64,000 nucleotides of DNA from Acidobacteriota bacterium (GTDB lineage: Bacteria; Acidobacteriota; Terriglobia; Terriglobales; Acidobacteriaceae). Each line of letters begins with the position of its first letter. Within the stretch, counting starts at the first letter, position 1. Of the stretch, positions 17,177 to 25,282 are shown one piece after another. Under the pieces are notes generated by a model. It was not told where the DNA came from. It searched no databases and saw nothing but the letters and a program-made list of their open reading frames with translations. The stretch covers positions 1 to 64,000 of the forward strand of contig JARLGJ010000002.1 of the NCBI GenBank assembly GCA_031296105.1. Direction: 5' to 3'. The position numbers and the translations under genes are program-made.

Positions 17177-17290
17177 AGCGGTTCCAGAGAGGGTGTGTCC
17201 CGAAGCCACCGGCCAAGGGCCGTCGTGACCAACAGGGAGCGACGGCAGTGAACAAATTGGAAAGGGTATGGCTTCTCTGGAACCGCGTTT
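17174..17290. repeat. MITE-like repeat, family A, copy 1
   Basis: A 117-base element with terminal inverted repeats AAAGCGGTTCCAGAGA and TCTCTGGAACCGCGTTT. The interior (CCCGAAGCCACCGGCC, then a GGGAGCGACGGCAGTG tract) is shared with the copies at 18138 and, in the opposite orientation, at 43875. The first bases supply the TAA of the PilZ gene. Confidence 0.85.
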
Positions 17291-17328
17291 AGAGCGGCTC
17301 CAGAGAGGGTGTGTCCCGAAGCCACAGG
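17291..17328. repeat. Partial family A repeat
   Basis: The left 38 bases of a family A element (AGAGCGGCTCCAGAGAGGGT, then CCCGAAGCCACAGG) lie directly after the full copy. This partial copy ends in the AGGAGG ribosome site of the next gene, so the insertion contributes to its translation signal. Confidence 0.8.
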
Positions 17329-17336
17329 AGGCTCGC

Positions 17337-18140
17337 ATGGAGAAACCGCTGGACGGGGCCCACGGCGCGGCTCCCCACGCCGCGGCGCATGAAGCCGCCG
17401 CAGGCTTGCAGCAGCTTCGCCACGCCATTCGCCTGCTTTCCCCGGACATTGCCGCGGGCTTTTCCTCCGGCCATTCCTCCCCCGCCTGGGCACCCTTACG
17501 CCAGCTCTCCGCCGCCGGCGTTCCACTGCGCGACCTGGTGGACGCCTTGCACGCCAGCGCGCCCTTGCGCCTGGCCGTGCAGGAGGGCAATGTCCAGCGC
17601 GCCGCCAGCGTCATATCCGGATGGCTCGTCGAGCACGTGCTCGAACTGCGCGGCAGCGGCATTCCCGCTGCTCGTCTGCAGCAGCTCAGCCAGGCAGGCT
17701 TTGGCGTAGGAGAAATCTCGCTGGCTATGCAGGTGATGCCCGGTCTGCGCGGCGAGCTGATGCGCGGCGATTTCCAGCATCCCGCACAGATCGCGCAGGT
17801 CATGCATGAAACTCTGCTTGCCACCGGACGCACCGTTCACCAGAATCCCGCGCTGCTTGCCGCCGGACGCCAGTTCCCAGCGCGCCCAGCCGACGCCGAG
17901 GCCTGGAGTGAGAACTACCTGCGCCTGGCGCGGCGTCTGCAATCCGTCGGCATCCGCACCCCGGACGCCGACGAAGTGCGTCTTAGCACCGATCACCCCA
18001 ACGCCGAGGATGAAGCGCTGCTCCCCGTGGGGCTGCCGACGCCTCCCGCCCCGCCCGCGAACCTGCAACTGGCCACGTGGACGGCCGTGGCCCTGGCCGT
18101 GGCCATCCTGCTGCTGCTCTTCCTGGAGCACTGCGTGTAG
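17337..18140 (+). CDS. Unknown tail-anchored membrane protein between MITE-like repeats
   Basis: A 267-residue protein I do not recognise. It is mostly alpha-helical and rich in Ala, Leu and Gln (residues 20-200), followed by a proline-rich linker (LPTPPAPPANLQ) and one C-terminal hydrophobic segment (WTAVALAVAILLLLFLEHCV). This is consistent with a cytoplasmic domain anchored in the membrane by its tail. The start is decided by AGGAGG 6 bases before ATG 17337. It is bracketed by family A repeats in the same orientation, and its TAG stop is made by the right-hand one. It may have arrived with them. Confidence 0.7.
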   Translation: MEKPLDGAHGAAPHAAAHEAAAGLQQLRHAIRLLSPDIAAGFSSGHSSPAWAPLRQLSAAGVPLRDLVDALHASAPLRLAVQEGNVQRAASVISGWLVEHVLELRGSGIPAARLQQLSQAGFGVGEISLAMQVMPGLRGELMRGDFQHPAQIAQVMHETLLATGRTVHQNPALLAAGRQFPARPADAEAWSENYLRLARRLQSVGIRTPDADEVRLSTDHPNAEDEALLPVGLPTPPAPPANLQLATWTAVALAVAILLLLFLEHCV

Positions 18141-18254
18141 AGCGGTTCCAGAGAGGGTGCACCCCGAAGCCATAGGCCAAGGCCCGTCGTGACCAGCCGG
18201 AAACGGCGGCAGAGAACAATTCGGAAAGGATAGAGCATTTCTGAAACCGCTCTA
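18138..18254. repeat. MITE-like repeat, family A, copy 2
   Basis: A 117-base copy with ends TAGAGCGGTTCCAGAGA and GAAACCGCTCTA and the shared interior (CCCGAAGCCATAGGCC, then CGTCGTGACCAG). It has the same orientation as copy 1. Its leading TAG is the stop codon of the tail-anchored protein gene. An AT-rich stretch of about 60 bases follows it (18290-18345) and probably holds the kinase promoter. Confidence 0.85.
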
Positions 18255-18429
18255 ATCCCCCGGCGATGCCTGTTGAGCCTCGTGAAAATCGCAACTTTTC
18301 TAATTTTCTTTGCTTAACAAACAGCCCTCGTCTGCCGATAAAGTAGTTGCACGGCATGTGTGACGGGCCATCGAATTCCGGCTCCCCGCGGAGGCGAGTC
18401 AGGACCGTGTGCACTGGGTGCAGGAAAGC

Positions 18430-19833
18430 ATGAGTCACAAGCGGACCAAGCAATCTCGTCTGGAACGGATCAGTGTTGCGCTGCGGGCGTACAGCAAGGT
18501 CAGCCGCGCGCTCCTACACTCGTCCAGCGAGCAGGAATTGCTGCAAAGCATTGTGGGCATTCTCAACGATGCCGGCGATTACGGCTTGGTCTGGATCGGC
18601 GTGGCGGAAGACAATCCGCAACACTCGGTACGCATTGTGGCCGCGGCCGGACAGGAGCGCGACTACCTCGCCAGCCTGCCCTTGTCCTGGGGCAGAAATC
18701 CGCTGGGCTTCGGCCCCGTGGGGCGCTGTCTGCGCGGCGAAGGCATCTGCGTCTCCTCGGACTTTCTCGGCGATCCCTCCTGCATGCCCTGGCGCGAGAT
18801 GGCCCGGCTTTATGACCTGCGCGCCATCGCCTGCCTCCCCCTGGTTTTTGACAGCGCTTCCCACGCCGTGCTCACCGTGTACCGCAAGCAGGAGATGGGC
18901 TTCGCCCAGCAGGAGATCAATCTGCTTTCCGAACTGGCCGAGGACGTCTCCCTTGGCGTGCAGGCCATGCGCACCCGCCAGTTGGCCGAGGCCAATCTCG
19001 TCGCACGCCAGCAGTTGGACGATCAGCAGAGCCGCAATAATAAAACGGAAGCCGTGGGACAACTCTCCCGCGCCATCGCCCATGAGTTCAATAATCTTTT
19101 GACCATCATCTCCGGGCAAACCGAGCTGCTCAGCATGGACCTCAACGGCAAGCAGTTGGACCGCGCCCAGAAGGTCCGCAACTCCGTGCGCCGCGCCGCC
19201 GACCTGACCCGCCACCTCTCCACCTTCAGCCAGCACGAGCAACTCCCTCCGGCGGAGACCACGCTGCACGCGCTGCTCAACAAGGTGACGCCCGAAGTGG
19301 AGCGCATGATGCGCAACGGCGTGCATTTTGCCAGCCAGTGCTGCGAAAGTCCCTGGAACGTCCGCATCAGCGCACCCGCCGTGGAGCAGCTCATCAAGCT
19401 GATTGCCTCCAGCGCCGTGGACGCCATGCCCGCAGGCGGACAGCTCACCATCGCCATTGCCAACTGTACCCTGCCCGGCGATCCCGAACTTCCCGAGGGC
19501 TGCGTCCCGCCCGGGCGCTATGCCATGCTCAGCGTCTCCGACACCGGCAACGGCGCTTATCCCGGCATACGCAGCCGCCTCATGGAACCCGCCTTCCGCA
19601 CCACGCCGCTGGAGCGCGGCATGGGCCTGACCCTGACCTTGATTCACGAGCTGGCGCAGGAGAACGGCGGCATCGTCTGCGTCCGCAGCACACCCGAAAC
19701 CGGCACCTGCTTCCGCGTGTACTTTGCCGCCGCGGCGCAGGACGCATTGGCCGACGAGGCTCGCGCCGAACAGCTCTCCCGCATGAAACAGTCTCTGCAG
19801 GATCTTCCCGCCAGTTCGACGAGCATCAACTGA
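18430..19833 (+). CDS. GAF-domain histidine kinase
   Basis: A soluble sensor kinase of 467 residues. A GAF domain (about residues 20-190) is followed by a HisKA helix with the H-box AIAHEFNNLLTII and a HATPase_c domain. The ATP lid motifs are mixed: G1 is good (SVSDTGNG) and G2 is acceptable (GMGLTLTLI). The N-box reads IASSAVDAMPAGG where NARDAMP is usual, so the magnesium-binding Asn is replaced by Ser, which may weaken catalysis. No membrane segment is present. ATG 18430 has AGGAA 4-5 bases upstream. The cognate regulator is not adjacent; the orphan receivers upstream are candidates. Confidence 0.88.
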   Translation: MSHKRTKQSRLERISVALRAYSKVSRALLHSSSEQELLQSIVGILNDAGDYGLVWIGVAEDNPQHSVRIVAAAGQERDYLASLPLSWGRNPLGFGPVGRCLRGEGICVSSDFLGDPSCMPWREMARLYDLRAIACLPLVFDSASHAVLTVYRKQEMGFAQQEINLLSELAEDVSLGVQAMRTRQLAEANLVARQQLDDQQSRNNKTEAVGQLSRAIAHEFNNLLTIISGQTELLSMDLNGKQLDRAQKVRNSVRRAADLTRHLSTFSQHEQLPPAETTLHALLNKVTPEVERMMRNGVHFASQCCESPWNVRISAPAVEQLIKLIASSAVDAMPAGGQLTIAIANCTLPGDPELPEGCVPPGRYAMLSVSDTGNGAYPGIRSRLMEPAFRTTPLERGMGLTLTLIHELAQENGGIVCVRSTPETGTCFRVYFAAAAQDALADEARAEQLSRMKQSLQDLPASSTSIN

Positions 19834-19857
19834 AATTGAATGATCTGGAAAAGACTG

Positions 19858-20180
19858 GCTAAGGAGACTCCGATCAAGCCGGAATCTGTCAGGGCATGGA
19901 TTGATCCGTGCCGCTAAGCCGGCAACATATGTCGCGGCTTTACAGGCTGCGGAAAAACAATCCACGGGGTAGGATGATTGTCATGTTGAGCGAGGCACGC
20001 CGGTATTTGGCGCGCGTAGTCGCCCCCCTATACCGGGCAGGGTGTGCCCCAGGTTCGGACCGCACAGCGGGCCTAACCTGGGACAGTGATAACAAGGAGT
20101 AGCGGCCCTTCGACTCGCGGCAACTACGGCCGCTCTCTCATGGTGACACCCCTATGGAACTTATTCAGAGCTTCCTTAAC
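19858..20180. repeat. Composite repeat: family D element containing a family B insertion
   Basis: The left end (GCTAAGGAGACTCCGATCAA and about 16 more bases) and the right end (ACTTATTCAGAGCTTCCTTAA) match the two ends of the family D element at 6843-6971. Between them lies a family B element in reverse orientation, recognisable by CTGCGGAAAAAC at 19947 and the core CCCCAGGTTCGGACCGC... to ...CTAACCTGGG (about 20047-20092). It fills the gap between the GAF kinase and the GGDEF gene and supplies the TAA stop of the latter. Confidence 0.8.
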
Positions 20181-21249
20181 GCGAGGGCTTGGGGCGCGCG
20201 CCTTTCTTTTCGCGGTACATGGCTTCATCGGCACGGTGCAGCAGCGCCGCCGCGTCGTCGCCCGCGCGGCGCTCGGCAAGGCCGCTGGAAAAATCCAGTT
20301 GCACCTTAATCTCTCCACTCGCCAGCGGCAGCGTATATTCCCCCACGGTCCAGTCGCGGACTCGCTGCACGCACTGCGCCGCCTGTTCTTCGCCGCCTTC
20401 CACCAACAGCACAAACTCATCGCCGCCCCAGCGTCCGGCCGCGTCCTGCGAGCGCGAAACCGTCTGCAACTCTCCGGCAAACTGCCGCAGCAGTTCATCG
20501 CCCGCGGCATGGCCGTATGTATCGTTGACCTGCTTGAAGCCGTCCAGGTCCAGCATCACCAGGCAAAAGACTTCGCTCTCCTGCAGCCGGCGCGCAATCA
20601 GCTCTTCAAGATTCTGCCGCGTGCGCAGTCCGGTCAGCCGGTCCACCGCCGCCTCGCGCTGTGCTTCTTCAAGACGGTTCCGGTAACTGTCCACCTGCCG
20701 CCGCATCTCTTTGATCGACCGCTCGCCGTCGGCCGCCATCCGCGCGGAAGAACTCCGCAACGCTTCGGCGCTGCTGCGCACCACGGCCCGCACCTGGTGG
20801 ATGTCGTCGAGCTTCGTGACCTCCGTCAGCGCCCGTGTGATGGAATCAAACTGCGCGCTGTAGCGCTGGTCGCGCTCGAACACCTCTTCTCCCGTCCGCG
20901 CCAGCAACAGCACCAGCTCGCGAACCTCTTCCGACATCTTCGTCAACTGCCCGGACATCGTCCCCGACCACGCCTGTAACGCGGAAGTGGCCCGGCCTGC
21001 ATGTTCCTGCTGCGGCCCGCCGGTGGCCGCCCGCACGTCTTCCCGTAATTTTCCCAGGATCGCGCACAGTCCGTTGCTGTTGGTGGGAAATATCTTCTCC
21101 GCCGCCGACGACACGTCCGCCAGCAGGGATAGATAGGCTTCCTTCCTGCCGCAATAGATATCCTCCGCGGCGCTCGGCGCCGCCAACGGAGCAACCGGGT
21201 CCGCCTGCTCCAGGTACTTCTTGATTGAGATCATCGACATTTTGCTCAT
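20176..21249 (-). CDS. Diguanylate cyclase (GGDEF) with helical N-terminal region
   Basis: A soluble protein of 357 residues. Residues 1-180 are helical and contain a coiled coil of unknown role (KEMRRQVDSYRNRLEEAQRE). Residues 190-350 form a GGDEF domain with intact WGGDEF and, five residues before it, an RXXD inhibitory site (RSQD). It should synthesise cyclic di-GMP and be product-inhibited. No receiver or PAS domain is seen, so the input may come by protein contact. The stop codon lies in the terminal repeat of the composite element downstream. The start is ATG 21249; ATG 21240 or 21234 are alternatives. Confidence 0.9.
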   Translation of the reverse strand: MSKMSMISIKKYLEQADPVAPLAAPSAAEDIYCGRKEAYLSLLADVSSAAEKIFPTNSNGLCAILGKLREDVRAATGGPQQEHAGRATSALQAWSGTMSGQLTKMSEEVRELVLLLARTGEEVFERDQRYSAQFDSITRALTEVTKLDDIHQVRAVVRSSAEALRSSSARMAADGERSIKEMRRQVDSYRNRLEEAQREAAVDRLTGLRTRQNLEELIARRLQESEVFCLVMLDLDGFKQVNDTYGHAAGDELLRQFAGELQTVSRSQDAAGRWGGDEFVLLVEGGEEQAAQCVQRVRDWTVGEYTLPLASGEIKVQLDFSSGLAERRAGDDAAALLHRADEAMYREKKGARPKPSR

Positions 21250-21451
21250 GAAAATATATAGAGGTCAAAGCCAATATCGGAGGTTCTTCTCCGCATCTTC
21301 ACTCGCCCGCGCAAAATGCCGTCTCTCCCGTGCCGCTTTGGAGCAGCCGCGAAACGTCAGAGTACCTTTGGGAACACAAAAAAGCCCAGAAACACGCGTC
21401 GCGTGTCCCTGGGCAAAGGTTCGGAGGAAACATGGTTCAACGCTTAACTCG

Positions 21452-22249
21452 TCATGCGATGTGGCCCTCCCCGTGGTGCCAGCCATGGCGGCCGCCACTG
21501 AAGGGCGATTCATTGAAGACCGTGCCCACCAGGCGCGCTCCGTCCAGACCGGCCAGCGCCAATTCCACTTCGTCGCGCGACGCGCAGCCCGCGCGCATCA
21601 CCAGCAGCGTGCCGTCGGCTAAACCCGCCCAGCGCGCCGCGTCCGCCGCATCCAGCACCGGCGGCGAATCGACCACCACCCAGTCAAAGCGCGCGGCAAT
21701 GTACTCCAGCATCGCCGGCACGCGCGGCGAGTTCAGAATCTCCGGCGAAACTCCCGTGCTTCCCGCAAACATCACCGCCAGCGACGTGCCTTTTACGCGG
21801 TAGAGATTCGGCGCCGGCGCTTCTGCGCCGCGCTGCCACCAGTCGCCGATGCCCTCCGGCAGATTGCCGCCGAACAGCTCCGCCAGCGAGGGCCGCCGCA
21901 GGTCGCCCTCAATCAGCAAAACACGCGCCTGCGGACGCCACGCCAGGGTGATTGCCAGGTTCGCCGCGATGACCGACTTTCCCTCGCCCACGGTGGCGCT
22001 GGTGACGTGCAGAATCTTCAGCGGGATGCTGCGCCGCAGCCCCGCCAGGCGGTTGGCCAGGAGGCGAAACCTGTCCGACGAGGGCGCATGTTCGTCGCGC
22101 AGAGCAAAGAGACGCCCCGCCGCCCCGCCGGAAAAAACGTCGCAGGCAATCTCCGCCTGCTCGCGCCCGGGCTCCGCGGCCATCCAGCCCGCGCCGCCCG
22201 CCAATGGAAATGCGTTCGTGTTCTGCTCGCTTAGCGTTCTGCTTGCCAT
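21452..22249 (-). CDS. CpsD/CapB-like ATPase of exopolysaccharide synthesis
   Basis: A 265-residue protein with BY-kinase P-loop motifs: Walker A in SATVGEGKSVIAANLAI, Walker A' in VLLIEGDLRRPSL and Walker B in FDWVVVDSPPVL. It partners the Wzz-like protein encoded two bases upstream to control polymerisation and export. The C-terminal tyrosine cluster typical of bacterial tyrosine kinases is absent; the protein ends in GGRHGWHHGEGHIA instead. It may therefore be an ATPase that does not autophosphorylate on a tail. ATG 22249 begins two bases after the Wzz stop. It is the last gene of the exopolysaccharide operon. Confidence 0.88.
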   Translation of the reverse strand: MASRTLSEQNTNAFPLAGGAGWMAAEPGREQAEIACDVFSGGAAGRLFALRDEHAPSSDRFRLLANRLAGLRRSIPLKILHVTSATVGEGKSVIAANLAITLAWRPQARVLLIEGDLRRPSLAELFGGNLPEGIGDWWQRGAEAPAPNLYRVKGTSLAVMFAGSTGVSPEILNSPRVPAMLEYIAARFDWVVVDSPPVLDAADAARWAGLADGTLLVMRAGCASRDEVELALAGLDGARLVGTVFNESPFSGGRHGWHHGEGHIA

Positions 22250-22251
22250 CG

Positions 22252-23823
22252 TTACCCTCGCAAAAGTGAAAAAATGTTGGCCGCGGCCATCGCCAGGCAC
22301 AAGGCCGATACCAGTCCCAATTCCATGCGCTGCCGTCTCCGCTGCCGCGCCGCTTCTTCCGGCAGAGGCATCCGCGGAATTCCCACCATCACCAGCGGAG
22401 CAATCAATTCCACCGTGCCCGGCACGTTGTGCGCCATCAGTTGCATCGCCTCGTGCTCGTTCTGGATGCGGTTGCCGAGCCGCTCCAGCAGCAGTGCCAG
22501 TCCGATTCCCAGCAGCAGTCCCGCGCCCAGCCCGCCCAGGCTGAAGCGCCAGCGGCTGGGCCACCACGCGCTCGTCGCCAGGCTCGGCGGGTCCAGCACC
22601 ACAAAGCGCACGCCCGCCTGGCGGCTTTCCAGATTCGCCGCCAACTGCGTTTGCATCTGCTTTTTGTGCAGCGACTCGTAGTTGTCCTTCAGTTGCTCGT
22701 AGTCGCGCGTCAGCTCCGCCAGTTGCGGTTCGTACTGCGGCTCCGCCGCCAGCCGCGCCTGTACCTGCCGCAACTGTTCCTCGGTCTCCCTGAGCTGCCG
22801 CTCCTCATCGCGTATTTCCTGCTCGTTGGCCTTGATCTGCCCCTGCACCTGCATAAGCCCTGCCGCCGTCTGCGCTCCTGCCGCCCGCAGAATGCTCTTG
22901 CCTCCCGCGGCGGTCTGCGCCACGCCGCCCGCATGTGCCCGCTCCGCGGCTGCAATCTGCGCCTGCAAGCCGCGCACGTAGGAATTCGCGTCGGTGTAGC
23001 GCGTGCGCGCCTCCGCCAGTTGCGCGCGCAGACGCGTCAGCTCCGGGGCTTCCTCCGCCGCCGGTTGCGCCGCCTCTGCCTCGCGATACTGGCTGGCCAT
23101 TGCCTCCAGGTACAAACGCTGCTCGCGCGCGCGGTTCAGCGCCTCGCTCAGCCGCTCCGCCCTTGCCTGCAAACTGCCCGTCATCTGCACGTTGCCCTGC
23201 ACCTGCGCGGGCAACTCTCCCAGGTGCCGCGTCTTGAACTCCTCCAGGCGCGCCTCCTGCGCGGCCATCGCCTGCTGCGCCGCTTCCACCTCTTCCGCCA
23301 GAAATTGCGCCGCACCCTCCGAGCGCTCCACTTGCGCCGCGCGGTTCTCCGCGATGAACAGCGCCGTCACCTGCTCCACCACCTGCCGCGCCGTTTGCGG
23401 ACTGCCCGCGCTATACGTAATGTGGAACGCAGGCAACGGCTTGTGGCTTTGCCCCTCTTCCTGGCGCACCTCAATACCGCTCCGCAGCCGCTCCATCCGC
23501 ACCTGCGCCGGCACGTTGCCTTCCGCCGGAAGCCTGTTCACCAGGCTCTGCAAACTCGCCCGGCTCAGCACCCTCTGCGTCAGGATGGGCAACTGCTGCG
23601 CCAGGTCGCTGGCCGCCGCGCTGACGGGCGCATTGTCCAGGGGAACCTGCTGCGGTTCCACCAGGATCAAGGCCTCCGAGCGGTAACGTGCAGGCAGCAG
23701 CCAGCCCGCGCTCCAACCCACGAACCAGCACAGAAACACCGGAGCCAGAATGGCCCAGCGACGCCGCACGGCCAGCGCCCGGTAGTCCCGCCAGTCCAGC
23801 GCCAGCGGCTCTTCTTCTTGCAT
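22252..23823 (-). CDS. Wzz-like chain-length determinant (GNVR type)
   Basis: A polysaccharide co-polymerase of 523 residues. Two membrane segments (near 24-44, AILAPVFLCWFVGWSAGWLL, and near 425-445) flank a very long coiled coil rich in Glu, Gln and Arg. The family's C-terminal element before the second membrane segment is visible (FVVLDPPSLAT). A third hydrophobic stretch ends the protein (LVSALCLAMAAANIFSLL). GGAGGAG 8-9 bases before ATG 23823 fixes the start. It works with the adjacent CpsD-like ATPase and with Wza across the envelope. Confidence 0.9.
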   Translation of the reverse strand: MQEEEPLALDWRDYRALAVRRRWAILAPVFLCWFVGWSAGWLLPARYRSEALILVEPQQVPLDNAPVSAAASDLAQQLPILTQRVLSRASLQSLVNRLPAEGNVPAQVRMERLRSGIEVRQEEGQSHKPLPAFHITYSAGSPQTARQVVEQVTALFIAENRAAQVERSEGAAQFLAEEVEAAQQAMAAQEARLEEFKTRHLGELPAQVQGNVQMTGSLQARAERLSEALNRAREQRLYLEAMASQYREAEAAQPAAEEAPELTRLRAQLAEARTRYTDANSYVRGLQAQIAAAERAHAGGVAQTAAGGKSILRAAGAQTAAGLMQVQGQIKANEQEIRDEERQLRETEEQLRQVQARLAAEPQYEPQLAELTRDYEQLKDNYESLHKKQMQTQLAANLESRQAGVRFVVLDPPSLATSAWWPSRWRFSLGGLGAGLLLGIGLALLLERLGNRIQNEHEAMQLMAHNVPGTVELIAPLVMVGIPRMPLPEEAARQRRRQRMELGLVSALCLAMAAANIFSLLRG

Positions 23824-23846
23824 CACGCGTTCTCCTCCATGCACGT

Positions 23847-25247
23847 TCAACGCGATCCGTCCGTTTGCGGCAGCGGACGTGGACGCGTGCCTGCCCGCAG
23901 CCACGCTGCCTCGTGCGCCGCCAGCTTGCGCGCCGCCCCCTCCGACACCAGTTGCGCGTACACCCCTAGCAGCACCTCGCGCGAGCGACCCCAGTGCAAC
24001 TCGCTGCGCACCCGCTCCAGCCCCGCGGCGCCCATGCGCGCCCGCCGCGCCGGATCGTCCAGCAGTTGCAGAATCGCGTCGGCGAACTGCGCCGGGTCGT
24101 CCTGCGGCACATACAACGCCGCCTTGCCCGCCGAGCGCCGCGTCTCCAGCAGGTCAAACGACACAATCGCCCGCCCGCAACTCATGTACTCCATGATCTT
24201 GATCATGGTGGACAACTGGTTCATGCGCACCGGCGGGTCCGGCGCCAGGCACACATCGGCCGTGGAGAGATACGCCATCAGTTGCTCGTCGTTCATCCAC
24301 CCTGGAAACGAGAACGCCTCGCTCGCGCCCAGCTCGCGCGCCCGCCGCTGCAGAGGCTCCCATTCATCTCCGTTGCCCAGCAGCGCGAAGTGCACGTCGT
24401 GGCGTCCCCGCTGGCGAGCCATGTGCTGCGCCGCCTCCAGCACGCGGTCCAGTCCGTCCTGTTTGCCCATCACTCCGATGTACAGCGCCAGGTAACGCGC
24501 CCCGCGCTTCAGCTCCGGCCGCGGCGCGCCCAGGTGGAAGTGGTCCAGGTCCGGTCCGTTGCGCACCACCTGCACGGCCTCCGCGCGCAGCCCGCCGCGC
24601 GTGCGCGCAATCTGCGCAAAGGAGCGATTGGTGACAATCACCCGGTCCGCCGCGCGGTACGTTGCCCGCTCCAGCCATTGCAGCGCCTGGTACGCCCGGC
24701 CCCGCCCGCCAAACTTTGACTCGTACATCTCCGGACTCAGATCGTGCTGATCGAAGACGTAGCGCACGCCCAGCAAACGCAGCGGAGCCGCCAGCACAAA
24801 AAACATGTCCGGAGGATTTGCCGAGTGAATCACGTCCAGCCCGTGGCGCACGCCGATCCACGCCAGCACAATGGCCGTGGCCAGCAGCGCCCAGCCATAT
24901 TCCAGCGCGTAGGTCAGCGCCCCGTGCCCGCTCCACGGCTGCGGATAGCGATACACCCGCACTTGCCCCACCGTTTCATGCAGCGCGCGGTCCTCGCGCT
25001 CGCCGCGCGGACACACCACGCTCACGCGGTAGCCTGCGGCGCTCAAGGCCTCCGCCTCCTGACGCACCCTCCGGTCGCGCGGAAACGACATGTTCTCCAC
25101 CAGCATCGCCACGCGCAACGGCCCCGCCGCGGCCCCGCGCGGCGGAGCCGGTGGCATCTCTGCCGCCGTGCTCCGGACTTCCGGCGTTTGCTCTTCTCTT
25201 GTGTCCGCGGCATGGGCCGCGTTCTCGACTTCGGCAAGAATTGGCAT
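23847..25247 (-). CDS. Glycosyltransferase family 4
   Basis: A 466-residue GT-B glycosyltransferase. After about 40 low-complexity residues comes the N-terminal fold (VAMLVENMSFPRDRRVRQEA). The acceptor side shows VRYVFDQHDLSPEMYESKFG. The donor half has YLALYIGVMGKQDGLDRVLE and a MIKIMEYMSCGRAIVSFDL element with the conserved glutamate in the place of the EX7E motif. A hydrophobic stretch (YGWALLATAIVLAWIG) may sit at the membrane. The start is set by GGAGG 5 bases before ATG 25247. It probably adds a sugar to the undecaprenyl-linked repeat unit. Confidence 0.88.
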   Translation of the reverse strand: MPILAEVENAAHAADTREEQTPEVRSTAAEMPPAPPRGAAAGPLRVAMLVENMSFPRDRRVRQEAEALSAAGYRVSVVCPRGEREDRALHETVGQVRVYRYPQPWSGHGALTYALEYGWALLATAIVLAWIGVRHGLDVIHSANPPDMFFVLAAPLRLLGVRYVFDQHDLSPEMYESKFGGRGRAYQALQWLERATYRAADRVIVTNRSFAQIARTRGGLRAEAVQVVRNGPDLDHFHLGAPRPELKRGARYLALYIGVMGKQDGLDRVLEAAQHMARQRGRHDVHFALLGNGDEWEPLQRRARELGASEAFSFPGWMNDEQLMAYLSTADVCLAPDPPVRMNQLSTMIKIMEYMSCGRAIVSFDLLETRRSAGKAALYVPQDDPAQFADAILQLLDDPARRARMGAAGLERVRSELHWGRSREVLLGVYAQLVSEGAARKLAAHEAAWLRAGTRPRPLPQTDGSR

Positions 25248-25282
25248 CGCAACCTCCAAGTGGTCCGGCGTTCCAAAAGCAA

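Noticed and set aside
22429..24495. Plus-strand open frame of 688 codons
   Set aside because: It lies wholly opposite the Wzz-like and GT4 genes, is dominated by Arg, His, Leu and Gln, and has no domain. It is a by-product of GC-rich codon use on the other strand.
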